DNA of 34,337 nucleotides from the NCBI GenBank assembly GCA_003222395.1, contig QHWB01000051.1, positions 71,452 to 105,788 on the forward strand, in the 5' to 3' direction. This DNA is from Acidobacteriota bacterium. Its GTDB lineage: Bacteria > Acidobacteriota > Vicinamibacteria > Vicinamibacterales > CAVVIG01. Under the pieces are notes generated by a model. The model saw nothing but the letters and a program-made list of their open reading frames with translations, was not told where the DNA came from and did no database searches. The translations under genes and the position numbers were made by a program. Positions 29,678-34,337 of this stretch are shown here, one piece after another (the first letter of the stretch is position 1; every line of letters starts with the position of its first letter).

Positions 29678-29737
29678 GCCCTGCACCCTGCACCGTGCAC
29701 CCCTGTCCCCCCTGCACCGTGCCCCCTGCCCGCTACA
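29678..29737 (+). repeat. CTGCACC-type short repeat between LigD-pol and sirtuin
   Basis: Degenerate 7- to 9-bp units (CCTGCACC, CCGTGCACC, CCTGTCCCC, CCTGCACC, GTGCCCCC) fill most of the gap between the divergent polymerase and sirtuin genes. It abuts the TACAAT box of the sirtuin gene at 29734. Confidence 0.75.
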
Positions 29738-29746
29738 ATCCGCGTG

Positions 29747-30490
29747 GTGGAACTGGCCGGCTGGCTGCGGTCATCGCGTCGCATTCTGATCTTCACCGGC
29801 GCCGGCGTGTCGACGGCGAGCGGCATCCCCGACTTCCGCGGGCCCGGCGGCGTGTGGACGCGGCGGCGTCCGGTGTACTACGACGAGTTCCTCGCATCCG
29901 AGGAGGCGCGGATCGAGTACTGGGACTACAAGCTCGAGACGTGGGACATCTATCAGCGCGCTCAGCCGAACGCCCTGCACGACGCGGTCGTCGCGCTCGA
30001 GCGCGCCGGAAAAATCGTCGCCGTCGTCACGCAGAACGTCGACGGGCTGCATCGGCGCGCCGGCACGTCGCCCGAGCTGCTCGTGGAGCTGCACGGCACC
30101 GACCTCGTGATCGAATGTCAGACGTGCCGTGACGAGAGCGATCCGGCGCCGCACTTCTTGCAGTTCCGGAAGGCGCGGCGCTCGCCTCGATGCGCGTGCG
30201 GCGGCCTGTTGAAGCCGGCGACGATCAGCTTCGGCCAATCGCTGCGGTCGGCAGATCTCGATCGGGCGGCTGCCGCCGCGGCGCGCGCCGATCTCGTCGT
30301 CGCGCTCGGCTCGACGCTGTCGGTTCATCCCGCGGCGTCGGTTCCGCTGCTCGCGGTCCAGCGCGGTACCCCGTACGTCATCGTGAATCGTGGGGCGACC
30401 GATCACGACGATCTGGCGTTCGTGACGCTGCGGCTCGAGGGCGACGTGACGGCGATCTTCCCGGCGGCGGTCGACGCGGCGCTACGCTGA
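29747..30490 (+). CDS. Sirtuin-family NAD-dependent deacylase
   Basis: This 247-residue SIR2-family enzyme removes acyl groups from lysines using NAD+. It shows IFTGAGVSTASGIPDFRGPG (NAD site, residues 15-35), VVTQNVDGLHRRAG, the catalytic histidine in ELHGTDL, and zinc cysteines in ECQTC and RCACGG. The C-terminal block is VALGSTLSVHPAASVPLLA. The region VYYDEFLASEEARIEYW differs from the Y/R pair typical of desuccinylases, so class is uncertain. Two GTG codons are adjacent; the second (29747) lies 7 nt after TACAAT and fits a leaderless start. NAD-dependent control of nearby repair proteins is speculative. Confidence 0.92.
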   Translation: MELAGWLRSSRRILIFTGAGVSTASGIPDFRGPGGVWTRRRPVYYDEFLASEEARIEYWDYKLETWDIYQRAQPNALHDAVVALERAGKIVAVVTQNVDGLHRRAGTSPELLVELHGTDLVIECQTCRDESDPAPHFLQFRKARRSPRCACGGLLKPATISFGQSLRSADLDRAAAAAARADLVVALGSTLSVHPAASVPLLAVQRGTPYVIVNRGATDHDDLAFVTLRLEGDVTAIFPAAVDAALR

Positions 30491-30523
30491 GGTTTCCGGG
30501 TTCTGGGAACCCCGAGCTCCGGA

Positions 30524-32968
30524 TCATTCCGATCGCAACGCCTGCATCACATCCACGCGCGACGCCCGTGCGGCCGGCAGCACCGACGCGAGGATCGCCG
30601 CCGCGATGAGAATCGCCGCGGCGCCGATCGTCGGCAGCGGTCCCGGAATGCGGACGTCCTGGATGTAGCTGCCGACCAGCCGCGCGAGCACCATCCCACC
30701 GACGGCGCCCGCCGCGATGCCGCTCGCGCCGATCAGCGCGCCTTCTCCGAGCACCCGGGTCAGCAGATGACGTGGCGCCGATCCGATGGCGAGACGGACG
30801 CCGAACTCTCGCGTCCGCGCGCTCACCGAGAATGCCAGCACGCCGGCCACGCCGACGACGGCAATCGTCAGCGCGACCATGGCGAATCCCCCGAACACCA
30901 GCGCGTTCAGCCGGTCGGGCGCGAGCACCTCGGCGCGAATGTCCTCGAGCGTCGCCGCTCGCTCCACCGGTTGTTCTGCCGAGAGATCGCGGATGACGCG
31001 CGTGATCGGTGCAACCAGCGCGTAGGGATCGGTTCGCGCGTGGACGAACAGCCGTCCCTGGAAAATCTCCTGCTCGAACGGGTGATACACGGTCATCGTC
31101 GGGCCGGGCACGACGTTCTCGTCGTCGACGTCGGCGACTACGCCGACGATGCGCCGGGGCGCGGTGCTGACGTCGATGAATTTCGTCACCGGATCCGTCC
31201 ACATCAAGTGCCGATTGACTGCCTCCCCGTTTGGAAACATCCGCTGCGCCAGGCTCTGGCTGACGATGACGACCTTCTCGGCGTCGTGTCGATCGGCCTC
31301 CGTGAAATCGCGCCCAGCGATGATCGGCACGCCGAGCGACGCGAAGAATCCCGGCGAGACCGTGCGGAACCGCGCGCGCGGATCTTCTTCGCCGTTGGCT
31401 TTGACGTAACCCTGAGCCGTGAACTGGGCGGCAAAGAAGCCGGTATCCCGCCACGGTACCGCCGTGCCAAGGGCGACCCGTTCCACGCCCGGCAGCCCGG
31501 TGATGCGGCGCATCGCCTCGCGGTAGAACCCGGTAATCTCCTGCGGCTTCCGGGTGTAGGACACGATCGGCACGTTCAGAGCCAGCACGTGCCGCGTGTC
31601 GAATCCGGTCTGCACCCTCTGCAGCGCGAACAGCGTTGTCAGGAGCATCCCTGCGCCCGCGAGGAGGACGAACGACGCGCCGATCTGCGTGACGGCGAAC
31701 AGACGTAGACGACGGTTCGTGCCCGACGTCACGCGCACGCTGCCGTTCGACAAGCCGAGTCCGTGTGAACCGTCGGCGGAAGGCAGCCGCGGGACGAACG
31801 CGAGCAGGACGGCCGCTGCCACGGCCAGGATCACGCCGACCCAGAGCAGGCTCGCGTCGACCGTCAGATCGAGCGCACGAACGGAAAAGCGGGCCGCGTA
31901 GCGCGCGAGCACGATGACCATCGGCCGCGCGATGAGCACGGCCAGGATCGCGCCCGCTCCGCACAGCAACAGGCTCTCGGCCAGCAGCGTGCGGCGCAGC
32001 GCGCGCGCGCTTGCGCCGAGCGCGGCACGGATCGCCAGCTCGCCTTCGCGCCGTACCGATCGGGCGAGGATCAGATTGGCGACGTTCGAACACGCGACGA
32101 TGAAGACGAGTGCCGATGCCGCGAGCAGCACCAGCAGGATCGTTCTCGCCGGCGAGACGATTTGATCTCGAAGGCGAACGGCCTCGATGCGAAAGTCCGC
32201 CTGACGCGTGTACGCTTCGGGATGCTGCCTGACGATCGCGCCGTGGACCGTTCGGAGCTCGGCGAGCGCCGCGTCGAGCTCGACGCCGGGCGCGAGCCGG
32301 CCGAACAGGTCGGTCATTCGATGCACGCGCCCTTCCACCATCGTCGCGTCCAGGTGATGCGGGCTCGTCACGACGTTCGCGATGATCTCGGTTTCCGTCG
32401 GATAGGGAACGCAGGGTTCGAGGACGCCGACGATGGTGGCCGAGCGGTCTCCGAGCCTGATCGATTTTCCGATCACCGACGGGTCGCTCTGCAGCGTGGT
32501 GGCCCAGAAGCGATGGGTGAGCACGGCGGCGCCCGCCGCCCGCGGGCCGTCATCGGTCGCGTCGAGCAGGCGGCCCCTCTCAGCACGCAGGCCCATGACC
32601 TCGAAATACGATCCGCCGACGACGCCCGCGCGGACCACACGAGGTTCCCCCAGGCCGACCATCGTGAAATCGATCGTCGAGAAGTCGCCGAATGCCGTGA
32701 GCGTCTTGACGCGCGCCTGCAGGTCGCGGAGCTCCGGGATCGAAAACTTAGCGTTCTCGACGCCGATGCCGCGCGCGCTCTGGCGAAGGTAGATGAGGCG
32801 GTCCTGGTCGCGGTTCACGAGCGGGCGCAGAAGAACGCCCCGGACGACGCTGAAGATGGCGGCGTTGGCGCCGATGCCGAGCGCGAGCGTGACGACCACA
32901 GTGGCGACCAGGCCCTTGACCCGGGCGAGCGATCGAAGGGCGAAACGAAAATCGGTGATGAGGCTCAT
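30524..32968 (-). CDS. ADOP-type ABC transporter permease
   Basis: This 814-residue acidobacterial duplicated-orphan-permease-type protein combines two FtsX/MacB membrane modules. The N-terminal part has RFALRSLARVKGLVATVV then LALGIGANAAIFSVV, followed by an extracytoplasmic MacB-like domain to about residue 270. Membrane helices follow (LLVLLAASALVFIVACSNVANLI), then a second periplasmic domain and a C-terminal FtsX module with REFGVRLAIGSAPRHLL and SRVDVMQALRSE. Such proteins lack an adjacent ATPase gene, as here. A PadR-type regulator often precedes ADOP genes, but none is visible upstream. The frame is intact and full length. A collapsed relative lies at 8371-8772. Confidence 0.93.
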   Translation of the reverse strand: MSLITDFRFALRSLARVKGLVATVVVTLALGIGANAAIFSVVRGVLLRPLVNRDQDRLIYLRQSARGIGVENAKFSIPELRDLQARVKTLTAFGDFSTIDFTMVGLGEPRVVRAGVVGGSYFEVMGLRAERGRLLDATDDGPRAAGAAVLTHRFWATTLQSDPSVIGKSIRLGDRSATIVGVLEPCVPYPTETEIIANVVTSPHHLDATMVEGRVHRMTDLFGRLAPGVELDAALAELRTVHGAIVRQHPEAYTRQADFRIEAVRLRDQIVSPARTILLVLLAASALVFIVACSNVANLILARSVRREGELAIRAALGASARALRRTLLAESLLLCGAGAILAVLIARPMVIVLARYAARFSVRALDLTVDASLLWVGVILAVAAAVLLAFVPRLPSADGSHGLGLSNGSVRVTSGTNRRLRLFAVTQIGASFVLLAGAGMLLTTLFALQRVQTGFDTRHVLALNVPIVSYTRKPQEITGFYREAMRRITGLPGVERVALGTAVPWRDTGFFAAQFTAQGYVKANGEEDPRARFRTVSPGFFASLGVPIIAGRDFTEADRHDAEKVVIVSQSLAQRMFPNGEAVNRHLMWTDPVTKFIDVSTAPRRIVGVVADVDDENVVPGPTMTVYHPFEQEIFQGRLFVHARTDPYALVAPITRVIRDLSAEQPVERAATLEDIRAEVLAPDRLNALVFGGFAMVALTIAVVGVAGVLAFSVSARTREFGVRLAIGSAPRHLLTRVLGEGALIGASGIAAGAVGGMVLARLVGSYIQDVRIPGPLPTIGAAAILIAAAILASVLPAARASRVDVMQALRSE

Positions 32969-33209
32969 AGGCGCGATTCAGCTCTCTATTCCTTAGTCGA
33001 ACGGGCGGTGCGGGAATCGACAAGGCGCACAAGCCGGTCGAGAAGTCTGCCAGGGCGTTTAACGCAGGTCGCGCGTCGACGTCAAGCGGTCGCCGTCGTC
33101 GCGCCGAGATTTTCGTGAAGCGTTCCTCGGTGCAGCCGTTCGCCCGCGCGGCAGCACAGTCAGCCTCCGCGCGCTCGCCGCGGGCCCAACAACGGCGTCG
33201 AGTTCGTTC
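32969..33209. other. Gap upstream of ADOP permease, no gene seen
   Basis: No credible coding sequence, tRNA or hairpin with a T-run was found between the permease start and the broken reductase-like gene. It presumably holds the permease promoter and the decayed 5' part of the neighbouring pseudogene. Confidence 0.5.
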
Positions 33210-33593
33210 CGGCTGCGACCAAGGGCGATCATGCCTTCGGCCTCTTTTCAAAGACGCTCGACCGAGCGCCATGGGGCGATTGGGGCGATGCGAGGATCGT
33301 CAAGCCCGATGCGGTTCGGGAAGTCGCACCATTGAGACGGCAATCCGGCAAGCAGGCAATCCGGCAAGCACATGATCATCTGGGGCAGCATCTCGGTGGC
33401 GCAGTCGCTGATCGACGAGCGGTTGATCGATGAATATCGCTTGATCTCGTGTCCGGTTTTTCGGGGAAGCGGCCGGCTGCTGTTTCGCGACAAGGGGCAA
33501 TCGCCCGACATGAAACTGTCGAGCGCGAAGGCCCTTGATCGAGGTGCAGTGCTCCTGAAGTACGCCCCGCGCGACGGCTGGTCGGCGGGATAG
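33210..33593 (+). pseudogene. Broken RibD-C/dihydrofolate-reductase-like gene
   Basis: Two consecutive frames together encode the C-terminal two thirds of a small reductase of the DHFR/RibD-C family. The first (to about 33353) reads LFSKTLDRAPWGDWGDARIV then KPDAVREVAPLRRQSGK. The second (from about 33371) reads MIIWGSISVAQSLIDERLID, then YRLISCPVFRGSGRLLFRD, and ends KLSSAKALDRGAVLLKYAP plus a short tail. A perfect 16-bp duplication lies exactly at the frame change; removing one copy restores a continuous RRQSGKHMIIWGS. The N-terminal third (start and nucleotide-binding part) is absent or unrecognisable. The family is often a mobile small-gene component of soil bacteria; this copy is inactive. 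Confidence 0.85.
33339..33370 (+). repeat. Perfect 16-bp tandem duplication
   Basis: GGCAATCCGGCAAGCA occurs twice without a mismatch (33339-33354 and 33355-33370). Since 16 is not divisible by 3, the extra copy shifts the reading frame of the reductase-like gene. Confidence 0.98.
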
Positions 33594-33609
33594 CTCACGG
33601 GTTTTCGCC

Positions 33610-34173
33610 TCACTTGGCGCGCGCTAACGTCCATCGGCGCAGTCTTCGCTGCACGCGTGACTTGCCGAAGACGTTGACGGCGAATGAGAGCGCGATCAGC
33701 TGGCAGTCGAGCAGAGGATTCCAGCGCGCGGTGTAGCTGCGATCCAATTCGAGCGCGTCCTGCGGGGCCGGGGCCCCGACGATCTGTGCGAGTCCGGTCA
33801 ACCCCGGCTTCGTCTTCCAGCGAAAGTCGAATTCGAGGCCGGTCCAGCCGAGACGCAGCACGTCGCTCTCGGTCAGCGGGCGGGGACCCACCGCGCTCAT
33901 CTCACCGGACAGAATGTTGATGAACTGGGGGATTTCATCGAGGCCGGCGGCGCGGAGCGCGCGGCCGACGCGCGTCGTGCGACCGTCGCGCATCGTTCGG
34001 ATCTTGAGGATCGAAAATGGCCGCCGCTGATACCCCAGGCGCTGCTGACGAAAGAACACTGGAAGACCGTCGTCGATGACGACCGCCACGATCGCGATTG
34101 CCATCACCGGCGCGAACACGAGAAGGCCGGCGCACGCGCCGGCAATATCGAACGCCCGCTTGAAGCTTGACAT
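33610..34173 (-). CDS. Bacterial sugar (phosphoglycosyl) transferase
   Basis: This 187-residue monotopic phosphoglycosyl transferase transfers a sugar phosphate to undecaprenyl phosphate, starting synthesis of an exopolysaccharide, O-antigen or glycan. It has FKRAFDIAGACAGLLVFAPV (re-entrant membrane helix, residues 4-24), RLGYQRRPFSILKIRTMRDG, the catalytic acidic pair and signature in AGLDEIPQFINILSGEMSAV followed by GPRPL, and TKPGLTGLAQIVGAP. Length fits the minimal catalytic form without the N-terminal four-helix region. I used the ATG at 34173, which directly precedes the membrane helix; the open frame extends upstream without family sequence. It is the only envelope-glycan gene in the window, so a larger cluster may follow beyond its edge. 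Confidence 0.92.
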   Translation of the reverse strand: MSSFKRAFDIAGACAGLLVFAPVMAIAIVAVVIDDGLPVFFRQQRLGYQRRPFSILKIRTMRDGRTTRVGRALRAAGLDEIPQFINILSGEMSAVGPRPLTESDVLRLGWTGLEFDFRWKTKPGLTGLAQIVGAPAPQDALELDRSYTARWNPLLDCQLIALSFAVNVFGKSRVQRRLRRWTLARAK

Positions 34174-34337
34174 GCAATAGAACTTTACAATAGAGAGTGA
34201 TGCGACGGAATCGCCGCTCTGCGGAGGCGTCGGCCTGAACGCTTTCCTCTCGTTGGTTCGAGGCCGGGAACGCCCGCGCCTGACGAGACGTTGCAGTCGC
34301 GCTGCCCGCGGCGGTAAAATGAAAGTTCGTCTCACCT

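Noticed and set aside
33372-33593. A 73-residue protein starting MIIWGSISVAQ as an independent small gene
   Set aside because: It is the C-terminal part of a RibD-C/DHFR-like protein whose preceding segment lies in another frame immediately upstream; the break is explained by the 16-bp duplication.
34186-34238. TACAAT followed 8 nt later by an ATG on plus, divergent to the sugar transferase
   Set aside because: The frame closes after about 12 codons, so no supported gene; at most a leader peptide or chance box.
34315-34337. TAAAAT followed by ATGAAAGTTCGTCTC at the window end, possible start of another gene
   Set aside because: The ATG overlaps the box and only six codons are visible, so it cannot be judged.

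Overview
The window is one GC-rich, gene-dense bacterial chromosome segment with short intergenic gaps, mostly housekeeping genes, and two ADOP/MacB-type permease genes (one intact, one reduced to a remnant). Together with abundant short-period repeats at gene boundaries, this suggests Acidobacteriota, probably the Vicinamibacteria group. That placement is an inference from gene content; no rRNA gene is present.

Layout. 44-4191 (minus): ileS-lspA-lgt, isoleucyl-tRNA synthetase plus lipoprotein maturation. 4220-8385 (plus): an active and an inactive M16 peptidase subunit, a HAD phosphatase and a GNAT-like protein. 8371-11289 (minus): prfA, prmC, a HIT protein and an ADOP permease remnant. 11505-12226 (minus): moaE-moaD (molybdopterin synthase). 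12345-13778: divergent thiD and bioY. 13711-17554: aspA plus an exported methyltransferase on minus, diverging from a class I fumarase on plus. 17643-20700: fdhE on minus, diverging from an iscA / Fur-rubrerythrin fusion / PHP phosphoesterase operon. 20657-22835: a small methyltransferase, a membrane protein with a P-loop-less ABC protein, and a secreted DUF4399-like protein. 22850-25901: two cold-shock proteins around a HAD phosphatase and a selenocysteine tRNA (selC), then an acidic protein, a zinc ribbon, a MobA/MocA-type nucleotidyltransferase and a small unknown gene. 26017-30490: an unknown gene, a split LigD (ligase and polymerase as separate convergent genes) and a sirtuin. 30524-34173: an ADOP permease, a broken RibD/DHFR-like gene and a sugar-phosphate transferase.

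Functional themes. Selenocysteine, molybdopterin (moaD, moaE, mocA) and FdhE together point to a seleno-molybdo formate dehydrogenase encoded elsewhere. IscA, the Fur-rubrerythrin fusion, [4Fe-4S] fumarase and FdhE form an iron/oxygen-sensitive neighbourhood.

Most notable observations: (1) five divergent gene pairs separated by only 18-28 bp, each built around one near-palindromic -10 element, with many genes showing a -10 box 5-8 nt (most often 6) before an ATG, GTG or TTG start, i.e. apparently leaderless; (2) a Fur-type repressor fused to a complete rubrerythrin-like diiron domain; (3) an 11-bp hairpin covering the Shine-Dalgarno sequence of a cold-shock gene; (4) several unrelated minisatellite families at gene junctions, some in inverted arms, that have been translated into protein tails (collagen-like GXX on AspA, a heptapeptide repeat on PrmC) or heads; (5) a reading-frame break explained by one perfect 16-bp duplication.
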